Part shown: piece by piece, positions 42,068 through 51,060 of the stretch | Layout: each line of letters begins with the position of its first letter | Numbering within the stretch: the stretch's first letter is position 1 | NCBI GenBank assembly: GCA_016213725.1 | Contig: JACQZS010000325.1 | Coordinates: 1 to 52,677 of the forward strand | DNA length: 52,677 nt | Direction of reading: 5' to 3' | Source of the DNA: Acidobacteriota bacterium | GTDB lineage: Bacteria; Acidobacteriota; Terriglobia; Bryobacterales; Bryobacteraceae | The notes under the pieces: model-generated | Databases searched by the model: none | The model's input: the letters and a program-made list of their open reading frames with translations, nothing else | Told to the model about the DNA's origin: nothing | Made by a program: the position numbers and the translations under genes

Positions 42068-42465
42068 GCCAAAGAAAGCGCTGGGCGCCGGAGATGGGGA
42101 ATCGCCGGAGCGCGGATGGTCGACTGAAACTGCTCTGAGAGACAGGCCTTGGCCGAGGCTGATCCCGCCTCGAGGAGTAATGGTGTAGGAATTCTCATCA
42201 CTGAGGAGGACGGAAGTAACGCAAGAGGTGAGGAGGGGGTTGGTTCAGAGATTCCTGCATCTTGGGAGAATACATTGCGAATATTTAATCTACCCGTCGA
42301 CTTCGTGGCACCACATTTCGGAGGTGAAGCGCCATAGTCATTTTTATTCAATGGCATACAGAGGAAGATTACGTAATCTAAATGCTTCATTACCCACCAT
42401 GACTTCCTCCTATTACCCCTTGCTCCTTAAACTGGGCTAACGCCATCGGAGGTTGGCAACGCAAG
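42068..42465. other. Gene-free stretch with an AT-rich block upstream of the histidine kinase gene
   Basis: No coding frame here looks real. From about 42270 to 42430 the sequence is clearly richer in A and T than the surrounding DNA and contains a perfect 14-bp palindrome, so this is likely a regulatory region. A GGAGG at about 42448 could serve the kinase gene. Confidence 0.4.
42366..42379. promoter_or_regulatory. Perfect 14-bp palindrome, candidate operator
   Basis: AGATTACGTAATCT is a perfect inverted repeat with no spacer, centred about 94 bases before the histidine kinase start and within the AT-rich block. Its size and symmetry fit a dimeric regulator site. The regulator is unknown. 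Confidence 0.45.
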
Positions 42466-43203
42466 GTGGTCGAATCAATTCACTTCGTTCGGGACTCTTC
42501 TCTGGAGCACCTTTCGATCAGTGGAATGCCTTCCGGAGGTGCTCAGCACCTGTTGGCAGCCAAATTGATCCAGGCGCAAGAAGATGAGAGAAGGTGGCTC
42601 GCCCGAGAACTTCATGACGGCATTAGTCAGCAACTGGCCGCGATCGAGTTGGAGTTGGCCCATCTGTCCCAAGGTCGAGAGGAATCCGCGGTATCGATGC
42701 GGGAAGGGTTGGCGTATGTGCACAACCTCACCGGTGAACTGGCGCAGGAGATTCGCGGTCTATCCCACCGCTTGCATCCCGCAGTTCTCGAGCATCTGGG
42801 CCTGGTGCCCGCGCTTCGCAGTTATTGCGGAGACTTCAGCAGGCGCACAGACATCCCAACTCGCTTCGTCTCCAGTTCTCCGCATCTTGCTGTAGGTAAA
42901 GACGTTAGTATCGCACTATATAGGATTGTCCAGGAAGCGTTACAGAATGTGGCCAAGCACGCGCGGGCGACGAAAGCGGTTGTTCGCCTGTGGCGGGAAA
43001 GGAGTTGCCTGCTGCTCAGCATTACCGACAATGGCGTTGGCTTCAGCAAGCGGACCAGAGGCTGTAAGGAGGGCCTTGGTCTGACCAGCATGGAAGAGCG
43101 GATACGCGGAATAGCGGGCGAGTTCTACCTGCACTCTCGCCGCGGCGGTGGCACAAGCATTCGTGTCAGCGTGCCTATGCTTGCCTCCGCGAAAGCCGGT
43201 TGA
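42466..43203 (+). CDS. NarX/DegS-type sensor histidine kinase core, without a visible sensor domain
   Basis: The 245-residue protein has the HisKA_3 phosphoacceptor helix 'RRWLARELHDGISQQLAAIE' with the His, and a HATPase domain: N-box 'IVQEALQNVAKHARA', G1 'ITDNGVGFS' and G2 'GLGLTSMEERIRGIAGEF'. Only about 30 residues precede the kinase core and none are membrane-spanning, so input must be cytoplasmic or come from a partner. The GTG at 42466 is the first start in the frame; ATG at 42526 is an alternative. Partners of this class are NarL-type regulators, and one lies at 50.2 kb. Confidence 0.88.
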   Translation: MVESIHFVRDSSLEHLSISGMPSGGAQHLLAAKLIQAQEDERRWLARELHDGISQQLAAIELELAHLSQGREESAVSMREGLAYVHNLTGELAQEIRGLSHRLHPAVLEHLGLVPALRSYCGDFSRRTDIPTRFVSSSPHLAVGKDVSIALYRIVQEALQNVAKHARATKAVVRLWRERSCLLLSITDNGVGFSKRTRGCKEGLGLTSMEERIRGIAGEFYLHSRRGGGTSIRVSVPMLASAKAG

Positions 43204-43872
43204 AGAATGCGCACTGCCAGTTGAGAGCCTTCCACCTCCCACCCTGTGGAGGTCGACGCCAGGCTGAGATTGGTTGAGCAATTTGGCAACGGGCGAAGCA
43301 GAGTCTTGCTCTAGTGGAGCCCGACTCAATACGAATTGACGGCTACGGGGTCCTTGGGGCGATAGCCCGGATCGCGAGCAGGCACGCACTGCGGGCGCCG
43401 CGCGCCTTTGGGTTGCGAAGCCCTCGCTTTAGGTGTAGCTACGCAACTGCGGCAGCAGTTTGAGTGTGTTCCGGCATTGGGCTCTCTACTTCTTGCGAAG
43501 GACAGCACGAGGTAACCTGGGTAGCTCGGTGGCGGACCGTAAGCTGGCGCTATGTATTGCTGTTGCAGCCACTTCAGGACCGTCTCACGCTGCATTCGCA
43601 TTGTCCGGCGGATGAACTAAAATCTGGTCGCCTGCCGCTCCACACCCCAATTTCGGGCGCGTTTCCGCCGCCCACAAGAGCACTCCTGATCCTGCCTTGC
43701 GATAGTCTATGCCCTCGTCATTGACGTTCGTCAAGCTCTCAACGGCGAGGCAGGGCGCCCTTGCACCATGCGGGGGGCCAGTCTCACGGTGACGCCCGGG
43801 AGCAGGCAGCCAAGGCCCGGGTCCCCGAGGAGCTAAAATAAAAGAGTCCTAATCCTGGCCAAAGGTCACCGG
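43204..43872. other. Gap of 669 bases without a recognisable gene
   Basis: Neither strand holds a frame with a family signature. The longest open frame (minus strand, 43326-43601) reads 'VLKWLQQQYIAPAYGPPPSY' at its start but ends in a low-complexity tail and has no ribosome site. The last 60 bases contain an A-rich segment (AAAATAAAAG near 43836) that could be part of the promoter of the regulator gene that follows. Confidence 0.3.
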
Positions 43873-46458
43873 ATGGCTACCAGCCAACAGGATTCCAATC
43901 GGGATGACAGTTTGCGCCCCGAGATGCTCCGCGGCAGCGGAGAGATTCTTGTGTGCGTTGACGCCATCTGTGCCTCTCCCGTTCTGGCTGGCTCGAAACG
44001 GCTGATCCGCTTTCTCAGATTCATCGTCGCCGCCACCCTCCGTGGGGCGGGGGAGCAACTCAGCGAGTATTCCATCGGGGTCGATGTCTACGATCGAACC
44101 GAAGCATTCGATCCACGAATTGACAACATTGTCCGAGTAGAGGCTCGGCGGTTACGTTCCAAGCTGGTGGAGTATTACCGAACCCACGGCAGCGGAGACC
44201 GGTGGATCATTGAGTTGCCCCGCGGTTCGTACCAGGTCGGATTTCGACGCAGAGAGGCGGGGGCCGCGGCTCCGGAGGCCGGGAGAGATTTCGGGCATTA
44301 CCACCTCGTTTCCCATTTGTCCGGCGAGGATGATTGGGCCGCCTATCTGGCGGAGGACATGAGTTCGGGCAGGACGGTGGTGCTCACGATCCTCTCGCCT
44401 CCAGAACAGCAGGACTATGACCGGGTGGTTGCGGAGACAAAGAGGCTCGTTTCCCTTTCTCACCCCAGCGTCTGTGAGATCTATGAAACCGGAGTCGAGG
44501 GACGCTGGCCATATGTCGCGGCCCGCCACCTTGAAGGACAGACGCTGGGCCACCGACTATCTAAAGGCGAAATCCCCGCGGGGGAGGCGCATGCGATCGC
44601 CATCCAGATCGCGAGCGGCGTGAAAGCTGCGCATGAAGCCGGTCTATCCCATTTGGCGCCCTCGCCCGAGAGCGTGATCCTAACGGAGTCGCCAGACGGA
44701 AAGGTGGAAGCCAGAACCGCCGGGTTTGGTAGGGTTCTGCTCACTGCGGGAGACACCGCTTCGGACTTGCGGGCATTCGAGGCGCTCATGCGCTCGATGG
44801 CACTCGACGTCGGGACCTCCATCGCCGCTAGCTGTTCCAATTTTGGCGAGGTGCTCCAGGTCCTGGGCAGAGCCCACCCTACGACATCGAGAGGTCGATT
44901 TTCGCCCTGGAAGGCTGCAGTTCTGCTCACTGTAGTTGCGCTGTTCGCCGTGGGAGGATGGGCTGCATTCCAGTACTACCGCACAGCAACATCAGCGGAG
45001 GGGAAGTCGATCCGGATTGTCGTCCTTCCGTTCGATAACCTGGGCAAGACCGACGAAGACGCGGGGCTGGCTATGGCGGTCACAGAATCGGTGACGTCAC
45101 AACTCACCCAATCTGGGATGATCCAGGTGATATCCCGGACCTCCGCCAAGTCGATCAAGGATCAGAAATTCACCATTCCAGAAGTCGGGTCGCGCCTGAG
45201 GGTCGACTATGTACTGGAGGGTAGCGTCCTCCGTCAGGAAGGCAGGTGCCGGATTGTGGTGGAGCTGGTCAGGACATCGGACGACAGCCATATGTGGTCC
45301 GTGCAGCACGACGCTTCCTGGGCGAACATCTTTGCGCTGCAGGAGGAAGTCTCCAAGAAAGTGCTGGCGCGCTTGCTGAATACTGTCGCGCATCTGCCCG
45401 GGCCGCCCTCCGGACGGGCGGGCACCAGAAGCACTGAGGCCTTTGAGGCCTTTGGCAGGGGCCTGGAAGCGGAATCGCGCTATGTCGTGTCGATGGACCT
45501 GAAGGTATTCGAATCCGCTGAGATGTGGTATCTGAGGGCGTTGGAGTTGGATCCCGGGTATGTTGAAGCGATGACTGAACTGGGGCGGCTGTACATGCGC
45601 CGGCTGTACCCGCCCAGAGGACCAATCATCCCATGGTTAATGAAAGCCGCAGGAGTGCTTGAGCGTGCCGTGAACCACGAGCCGAACAATGTCGCGGCCA
45701 ACGCGCTCCTGGGCAGCTTGTATGCTCAGGAAGGCGATGTCCGGACGGGGGTTGGATACGCGCGCCGCGCGGTGGCGCTGGGAGAAATGAACTCTCAGGC
45801 CTACTGCCAGTTGGCACTTGCTTACGTTGCAGCCGGGTACTATGAAGACGCCCTGGAAACCTCCAGCCGGGCTGTCGATCTGGACCCGGTAGAACCTGGA
45901 TGCAATCTGAAGAGACTGTGGGTTCTTGCGAAATTGGGCCGAATGGCAGAAGCCCGCGCCGCCCTGCTGCAGTTCCGTCAATCCGGTGCTCCAGCATTGC
46001 TGGCCAGCCTTTCGGATGCGGACAACTTGATTCGCGAACAGAAGCCGGAGAACGTAGCCCGGATCCTGAAAGAAGCCAAGGCGGAGGAAATTGGGGCCAC
46101 CGCGATAGCCCTCGCCGCGGCCATGCAACCGGATCCCGCTCTGGCCCGGCAAATGGTTCAGGCAGCGCGCGCCCGAGGTCCCCGCTCATACGATTGGCTT
46201 ATTCGGGCCGCTGCCCTGATCGGCGACAAGGACACGGCGATCGACGAGATCTTTGGCAGCCCCTACTACCGGAACTACCGTTGGGTGGTGACCGAGCCCA
46301 GTCTGCGCCCCTTCCGGGGCGATCGCCGGTTTCAGAGCCTCGTCCGAGGCTTGTACGATGACTGGAACCGCAATCTGACCGCACTTCGCGCCGGACTTCA
46401 TCATCCCCCGCCTGCGCTTCCTTCTCCCGATCAGTATTTTGCCGGCGCCGCCAGGTAG
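43873..46458 (+). CDS. Membrane regulator: winged-helix-like domain, pseudokinase, FlgO-like domain, TPR
   Basis: The 861-residue protein has four parts. Residues of about 30-125 form the N-terminal DNA-binding-like domain seen in many acidobacterial regulators ('LIRFLRFIVAATLRGAGEQL', 'FDPRIDNIVRVEARRLRSKL', 'IIELPRGSYQVGF'). Residues of about 138-290 follow a protein-kinase outline ('VAETKRLVSLSHPSVCEIYE', 'YVAARHLEGQTLGHRL') but lack the Gly loop, the beta-3 Lys, the H-R-D (here 'LSHLAPSPESVIL') and the D-F-G (here 'AGFG'), so it is a pseudokinase. A membrane helix (about 347-370) leads to a FlgO/CsgG-like domain ('RIVVLPFDNLGKTDEDAGLA') and TPR repeats. AAAGG sits seven bases before the ATG. 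It may sense outside signals and act on DNA or a complex. Confidence 0.85.
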   Translation: MATSQQDSNRDDSLRPEMLRGSGEILVCVDAICASPVLAGSKRLIRFLRFIVAATLRGAGEQLSEYSIGVDVYDRTEAFDPRIDNIVRVEARRLRSKLVEYYRTHGSGDRWIIELPRGSYQVGFRRREAGAAAPEAGRDFGHYHLVSHLSGEDDWAAYLAEDMSSGRTVVLTILSPPEQQDYDRVVAETKRLVSLSHPSVCEIYETGVEGRWPYVAARHLEGQTLGHRLSKGEIPAGEAHAIAIQIASGVKAAHEAGLSHLAPSPESVILTESPDGKVEARTAGFGRVLLTAGDTASDLRAFEALMRSMALDVGTSIAASCSNFGEVLQVLGRAHPTTSRGRFSPWKAAVLLTVVALFAVGGWAAFQYYRTATSAEGKSIRIVVLPFDNLGKTDEDAGLAMAVTESVTSQLTQSGMIQVISRTSAKSIKDQKFTIPEVGSRLRVDYVLEGSVLRQEGRCRIVVELVRTSDDSHMWSVQHDASWANIFALQEEVSKKVLARLLNTVAHLPGPPSGRAGTRSTEAFEAFGRGLEAESRYVVSMDLKVFESAEMWYLRALELDPGYVEAMTELGRLYMRRLYPPRGPIIPWLMKAAGVLERAVNHEPNNVAANALLGSLYAQEGDVRTGVGYARRAVALGEMNSQAYCQLALAYVAAGYYEDALETSSRAVDLDPVEPGCNLKRLWVLAKLGRMAEARAALLQFRQSGAPALLASLSDADNLIREQKPENVARILKEAKAEEIGATAIALAAAMQPDPALARQMVQAARARGPRSYDWLIRAAALIGDKDTAIDEIFGSPYYRNYRWVVTEPSLRPFRGDRRFQSLVRGLYDDWNRNLTALRAGLHHPPPALPSPDQYFAGAAR

Positions 46459-46517
46459 CATTCCAAGGGCAGGAAGGCACGCCGGGCTCCCTTCTTCTTT
46501 CGACAGGAGACGCGCAG

Positions 46518-47537
46518 ATGGTCCTGCGGTATGTTTCCCATGTGGAACGGCATCGAAAGCCAGTTATCGCTTTGTTGCAAGTAGCCGCTCTGTGTCTCCT
46601 GACGAGTTGCAGCCGGCGCCCCCCCCTGCCCTCCTGGAACAATGGGCCGGCAAAGACCGCCATTCTTAGTTTCGTTGAAGGTGTCACTCGGGAGGGCGGG
46701 CGCGAGTTTGTCCCACGGCGGCAACGGATCGCTGTTTTTGATGGCGACGGCACGCTCTGGTCCGAGCAGCCCATGCCGCCGCAGTTGGCCTTCGTCTTCG
46801 ATCGAATCAAAGAGCTCGGTCCGAGACATCCGGAGTGGAAACAGACGGAGCCGTTTAAGAGCGTCCTCGAGGGTGATATCAGAGGCGCCCTAGCGCGGAG
46901 CGAGGACTCGATGGATGAGCTCCTCGCCGCGGTTAGCGCAGGGATGACAGCAGAAGAGTTTGATGGCGCTGTCACGGGCTGGCTTGCAACGGCCAGGCAT
47001 CCGCTTCTGAACAGGCGCTATACCGACTTGGTCTTCCAGCCCATGGCCGATCTGATCGCCTATCTCCAGGAGTCCGGGTTCGAGACGATTGTCGTCTCCA
47101 GGTGCGCAGTGGATTTTATACGCCCCATGGCGGCGCGGACCTACCGAATCGCCCCCATGCGGGTGGTAGGCGGCGGTCTCAATCTCGCGTATGAAGTCAG
47201 GGGAGAGCGGCCGGCATTGTTCGTAGTGCCGACGCCAGATCCTGTTGGCGCCAAGGCCGGCAAGCCCGAGAGTATTCAGCGGTCAATCGGCCAAAAGCCC
47301 ATACTTGCCGTTGGAAACTCGGACCGGGACCGGGAGATGATCGAATGGGTGACATCCGGCGCGGGATCCAGACTGGGAATGATCGTTCATCACACCGACG
47401 AGGTACGCGAGTGGGCCTACGACCGCGGATCTTCCATCGGCCGGTTGAATGAGGCGCTCAGCGAGGCTGAGGCGAAGAAGTGGCTGATCATCGACATGAA
47501 ACGGGACTGGAAGGTTGTTCACCCGTTCCAGCAATAA
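46518..47537 (+). CDS. HAD-superfamily phosphatase, lipoprotein (paralogue 1)
   Basis: The 339-residue protein ends its leader at 'CLLTSCSRR', a lipobox, so it is probably anchored in the outer membrane. HAD motif I is 'IAVFDGDGTLWSEQPM' with both Asp, and the late motif is 'LAVGNSDRDREMIEWV' with the acidic pair. Motif II, usually V-S-G-G in this subgroup, reads 'TIVVSRCAVDFIR', so two glycines are Arg-Cys. An AGGAG precedes the ATG at 46518 by eight bases. A second gene of the same length and family lies at 51.1 kb with the normal motif. The likely reaction is phosphate-ester hydrolysis in the periplasm. Confidence 0.88.
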   Translation: MVLRYVSHVERHRKPVIALLQVAALCLLTSCSRRPPLPSWNNGPAKTAILSFVEGVTREGGREFVPRRQRIAVFDGDGTLWSEQPMPPQLAFVFDRIKELGPRHPEWKQTEPFKSVLEGDIRGALARSEDSMDELLAAVSAGMTAEEFDGAVTGWLATARHPLLNRRYTDLVFQPMADLIAYLQESGFETIVVSRCAVDFIRPMAARTYRIAPMRVVGGGLNLAYEVRGERPALFVVPTPDPVGAKAGKPESIQRSIGQKPILAVGNSDRDREMIEWVTSGAGSRLGMIVHHTDEVREWAYDRGSSIGRLNEALSEAEAKKWLIIDMKRDWKVVHPFQQ

Positions 47538-48057
47538 ATATCTAGACGGCCAGGACTGAAGAAGCGGAAGGCAAACTGAAGCTGCGGGAGAGAACTATCG
47601 CTGTGTCCGCTGGCTGGCTGCTGAGTTTGCAGCCTGCCGGGTGCGAAGCGCAGTACCGAAACAGCGATGCTTTCGACCTGCAACGCGGGCGACCTGCTCA
47701 AAATTGTAGGTGCGGCAGAGCACTGCCAATGTCACAACTGAGTAGGCTTGTAGAATCGCGCCAGACGTCGCACGTGGGGGCAGGCAACGATGGGTTTGAG
47801 GCTGGAAGTCGGAATCGTCTTCGCTGCGGCTTCCCTGGCGAGTGGGCTGTGGGAGCTTCAAGACGATTGAAAGTTTGCCGCCGAAGGAAGACTGACGGAG
47901 TGCGGCACTGCCTCGATCAGCGAGGAAGTGGATGATGCGCCGATCGCCGGCCGGCGCCTCCGGGCGGCGACCGGCTCAGGCGTCCGACAGGAAGTCACGA
48001 CTTTGCCAGACCGTTGATTCAACTTATGCGAGTTAAAGTGGGTTCGCCTCTCGTTCT
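47538..48057. other. Gap of 520 bases without a recognisable gene
   Basis: No frame carries a family signature on either strand. The gap holds short GC-rich inverted repeats (for example CGCCGGCCGGCG at about 47944) but no T-tract. It separates the first HAD lipoprotein gene from the outer-membrane protein gene and probably carries the latter's promoter. Confidence 0.3.
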
Positions 48058-48900
48058 ATGAAAACTATCATTCGACAAAACGTGGTTCCCGGTGCTCTCG
48101 CCGTCCTCTTCGCAACATGCGGCGTCATGGGCCAGGCGCCACCTTCGGCCGCGGACGCCGAGCATGATGTCTCAGCGATGGCTAAGACCACACAAAACCC
48201 GGTTGGCGACATCGTGAGCGTGCCCTTCCAATTCAATTTCAACGGAGGCGGAGGGTTGAAGGACGCTACGCTCTTCAATCTGAACCTCCAGCCTGTCATA
48301 CCCATTCATCTCACGCCAAAGGTCTCTCTGATCGCGCGGACCATCATCCCCGTGAACAGCATGCCGGGCCCAAATGGCACTCAGTACAGCGGTACAGGCG
48401 ACATCCAGCAGGAACTGCTCTTCACGCCTGGCAAACCCAAGGGAATCATCTGGGCCCTTGGGCCGACCTTCTCCCTGCCAACGGCGACCGCCAAGCCGGC
48501 CCAGACCGGTACGTGGGCGGCAGGCGGATCGGCGCTAATTCTGAAGATGACTGGCCCCTGGGTGCTCGGCGCAATCGCTGCGCAATTCTCCCCGCTGCAT
48601 GACAGCAACGGAAGCCCTAGAACGAACCTGTTCACCATGCAGCCGATAGTGAACTACAACTTCGGCAAGGGTTGGGCTCTTACTTCCTCGCCGATCTATG
48701 TGGCGAATTGGGACTCCGCAGCGGGCCAGAAATGGACCATCCCCGTCGGCGGCGGCATCAGCCGCACACTGGTTTTCAACCGGCAGCCCATGACGCTCGG
48801 GATGCAGTATTACTACAACGCCAAGCGGCCCGATGGCGGCCCCACCACGCTGCTCCGTTTTGTCCTAGTCCTGATCTATCCGAACAAGTCTCCCAAATAG
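48058..48900 (+). CDS. Outer-membrane beta-barrel, neuromedin U/transporter-like family
   Basis: The 280-residue protein has a signal peptide ('GALAVLFATCGVMGQAPPSA') and a body of alternating strands typical of a porin-like barrel: 'NPVGDIVSVPFQFNFNGGGG', 'VIPIHLTPKVSLIARTIIPV', 'YSGTGDIQQELLFTPGKP' and 'LFTMQPIVNYNFGKGWAL', ending 'LLRFVLVLIYPNKSPK'. This pattern matches the bacterial 'neuromedin U' outer-membrane proteins of unknown cargo, often placed beside HAD phosphatases and arylsulfatases. The start ATG gives the signal peptide but no strong ribosome site is seen. It converges on the BamA-like barrel gene with 19 bases between stops. Confidence 0.75.
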   Translation: MKTIIRQNVVPGALAVLFATCGVMGQAPPSAADAEHDVSAMAKTTQNPVGDIVSVPFQFNFNGGGGLKDATLFNLNLQPVIPIHLTPKVSLIARTIIPVNSMPGPNGTQYSGTGDIQQELLFTPGKPKGIIWALGPTFSLPTATAKPAQTGTWAAGGSALILKMTGPWVLGAIAAQFSPLHDSNGSPRTNLFTMQPIVNYNFGKGWALTSSPIYVANWDSAAGQKWTIPVGGGISRTLVFNRQPMTLGMQYYYNAKRPDGGPTTLLRFVLVLIYPNKSPK

Positions 48901-48919
48901 TCCTGGAAGCCGCCGGAGG

Positions 48920-50068
48920 TTACGGCCTGAGCCAGGCGCTGCCAAAGACGAAATAGAAGGCGTATCCCTGCGGTCCATGCGCAACATCCACGCCGTAGTG
49001 GAGGCCGAACTTCCGAGCCAGCTCGTATCGGAAACCCATGCCTCCTGCTGCCACGGTTTCCCTTCCTCGCCGCGATTCGTGCGCATTCCAGACAGTACCC
49101 ACGCCGCCGAATCCAACGGCGCTGAAGCGCTTCCAAAACTGCCAGCGCAACTCCCACTCGGTCTGCAACATGTTCTGCCGTTGGTATCTCATGGCGGGCA
49201 CTCCTCTCAGCGACACGAAGGGACGCGCATAGAAGACGGGATCTCCGAAGCTGAATGCGGCCTCCCCACGAATGCCGAGGGTCCAGCGAGGATGCAGAGG
49301 CACAAAAGCGAGAGCAGTCTGGTCGAACCGCTGGAAGTTGATCGTGCCGCCAAACGAGGGATCGAAGTACGAATACGTGCTCTCGGAATAGAGCCCGCGC
49401 GTAGGTGTCAGGATATTGTTACGGCTGTCGAACGTCAAAGAGGCCGCCGGACCGGCCAGGCGATTTGTTCGCCCGAGACCCTTTGGGGCCAGACCTGGAA
49501 AGATTCCAGAGGCAGCCGTGGCGCTCGTTTCGAGGAACAGGTATCTGATCCCGCCATAGAGCTTCGAGTTCCCCATCTTGAACTTTGCTTTCGCGATTCC
49601 TCCGGACATTGTGAGGTTGTATCCCAACTCCGCTTGTCCGCCGCCCTCCAGGGCGTACTTCAGATTGACCGACGCGTGCCCGGCGCCAAAGATGGTCTCG
49701 ATGCGGTCGTTCTTCCACTTACTGGAGTCCAATGCCGCCACGCCCCAGGTGTGGTTGCTCGTGTAGAGTCCGCCCAGGACCGAAATGTCCGGGCGCGCAA
49801 ATCCTTGCGCGCCGGCGTCGGTATTGGGCCGCAAGAATACGGGACCGCCGGCAATGCCGTACCCGATCGCGGGCTCCGTAACAGGCATCGCCAGGGGAAA
49901 GAACCCGCCCGGCTTGGAGAGGAATGCGCTCAAGTCCAGCCAGCCATCCGATGGATCTTTCAACGACTGCAGCCTCGCCGATGGGTGCGGGGATGCCGGC
50001 GATTGTGCCTGCGAACTGGACCAGCACAACAACGGCAGCAGGAGCAGTCGCCATGGCGAGACACTCAT
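48920..50068 (-). CDS. BamA/Omp85-superfamily outer-membrane barrel without POTRA domains
   Basis: The 382-residue protein has a signal peptide ('LLLLPLLCWSSSQAQSPASP') and then about 50 linker residues in place of POTRA domains. The barrel shows surface-antigen strands: 'PAIGYGIAGGPVFLRPNT', 'NRLAGPAASLTFDSRNNILT', 'PTRGLYSESTYSYFDPSFGG' and 'YARPFVSLRGVPAMRYQRQN', where the V-R-G-Y-like lid motif of Omp85 appears as L-R-G-V. It ends with Trp-Leu-Arg-Pro. Stand-alone barrels of this kind occur beside lipases and phosphatases. A TGGAG lies five bases before the ATG. It may export or dock a neighbouring enzyme. Confidence 0.85.
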   Translation of the reverse strand: MSVSPWRLLLLPLLCWSSSQAQSPASPHPSARLQSLKDPSDGWLDLSAFLSKPGGFFPLAMPVTEPAIGYGIAGGPVFLRPNTDAGAQGFARPDISVLGGLYTSNHTWGVAALDSSKWKNDRIETIFGAGHASVNLKYALEGGGQAELGYNLTMSGGIAKAKFKMGNSKLYGGIRYLFLETSATAASGIFPGLAPKGLGRTNRLAGPAASLTFDSRNNILTPTRGLYSESTYSYFDPSFGGTINFQRFDQTALAFVPLHPRWTLGIRGEAAFSFGDPVFYARPFVSLRGVPAMRYQRQNMLQTEWELRWQFWKRFSAVGFGGVGTVWNAHESRRGRETVAAGGMGFRYELARKFGLHYGVDVAHGPQGYAFYFVFGSAWLRP

Positions 50069-50165
50069 TTCAGCTCCAGTATCGCCTGCTGCGACGGTGG
50101 CTCAAACTGCATAAACCGACAGGTTCAACGCGGTGCGTCGACTGCTAGAATCCTCTGTGGCGTCG

Positions 50166-50804
50166 CTATACCAGCCGTTGCTCGACGGCATAGCGTGTAA
50201 GCGCCGCGGTCGACTTCACGCCTAGTTTCTGACTGATGTTTCGCTTGTGAAAGACGACCGTACGAAGGGCGATATTCAGGTCCGCGGCAATCTCCTTCAG
50301 GCTCTTTCCCTCGGCCACCATTTGCAGAACCTCGCGTTCGCGATTACTCAATTCGGCTCCGGACTTTGAGTTCAGCTGCCGGACTTGAAAATCGAGAGGG
50401 TTCCCCTCCGTCAGAAACGGAGGCAAGTAAAGCCGCCCATCCAGAACATCCCTCACTGCTCCGACCAATACTTCCTGGGCCGCGTCTTTGGTTACATATC
50501 CGTGAGCACCGGCACGAATCGCCTCTGTGGCAATGGTCGCGTGATTGTGCATCGAGAGAATGAGCACCCGCGACCTCAGCCCCAGTTCCTTCACCCGGCG
50601 GGCAACTTCAATCCCATTCAAGTTGGGCATTGACAGATCCGCGACGATGACATCGGGCTCCAATGATCGAGCCTGAGCGAGCAGAGTCCTGCCGTCAGAT
50701 ACCTCGCAAATAATATTCACCACCGGGTCAAGGATCCGCCGCAACCCAGCAAGGACAACTGCGTGATCGTCTGCCAAGATGGCGGTCGGTTTGCGTGCCT
50801 CCAA
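50166..50804 (-). CDS. NarL/LuxR-family response regulator
   Basis: The 212-residue protein has a receiver domain with the acidic pair 'AILADDHAVVLAGLRRIL', the phosphoacceptor Asp in 'DVIVADLSMPNLNGIEV', Ser in 'LILSMHNHA' and Lys in 'GYVTKDAAQE', followed by a LuxR-type helix-turn-helix ('LSNREREVLQMVAEGKSLKE', 'ALRTVVFHKRNISQKLG'). The TTG at 50804 was chosen over the GTG at 50828 because GGAGGA lies six bases before it and it gives the normal length ahead of the receiver. It regulates genes on phosphorylation, probably by a NarX-type kinase; the only one in the window is at 42.5 kb. Confidence 0.9.
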   Translation of the reverse strand: MEARKPTAILADDHAVVLAGLRRILDPVVNIICEVSDGRTLLAQARSLEPDVIVADLSMPNLNGIEVARRVKELGLRSRVLILSMHNHATIATEAIRAGAHGYVTKDAAQEVLVGAVRDVLDGRLYLPPFLTEGNPLDFQVRQLNSKSGAELSNREREVLQMVAEGKSLKEIAADLNIALRTVVFHKRNISQKLGVKSTAALTRYAVEQRLV

Positions 50805-50810
50805 TTGCAG

Positions 50811-50816
50811 TCCTCC
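50811..50816 (-). promoter_or_regulatory. Shine-Dalgarno site supporting the TTG start of the response regulator
   Basis: The minus strand reads GGAGGA, six bases before TTG 50804. The upstream GTG at 50828 has its purine run only one base away, too close to serve it. Confidence 0.6.
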
Positions 50817-51060
50817 GAGCGGGCTCACGCCTTCCAGGCGCCGTAAGATACTCTCTATCTTCTTCTAATGACTGTACCTCTTCTTCTGGCTCCACCTCAA
50901 AGCGGCGCGCCCGTCGCCGGGGCAAACACATTCCGCTCGCAGTGGGGTGCCTCGAGTCCGCTACGAGGGGCAAGTCTCTTTAGCTACACAAACTTGAACA
51001 CCCCTGACAGTATTGACAGTTCCGAGCCTGCCCCAAGAGCGGCAAGATACCGTAGTATTC

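Noticed and set aside
41848..42390. Open frame of 180 codons on the minus strand
   Set aside because: It lies across the GH127 relic, has no motif or ribosome site, and the opposite strand shows the family matches.
43326..43601. Open frame of 91 codons on the minus strand in a gene-free gap
   Set aside because: No family signature or ribosome site was seen, and the second half is low complexity.
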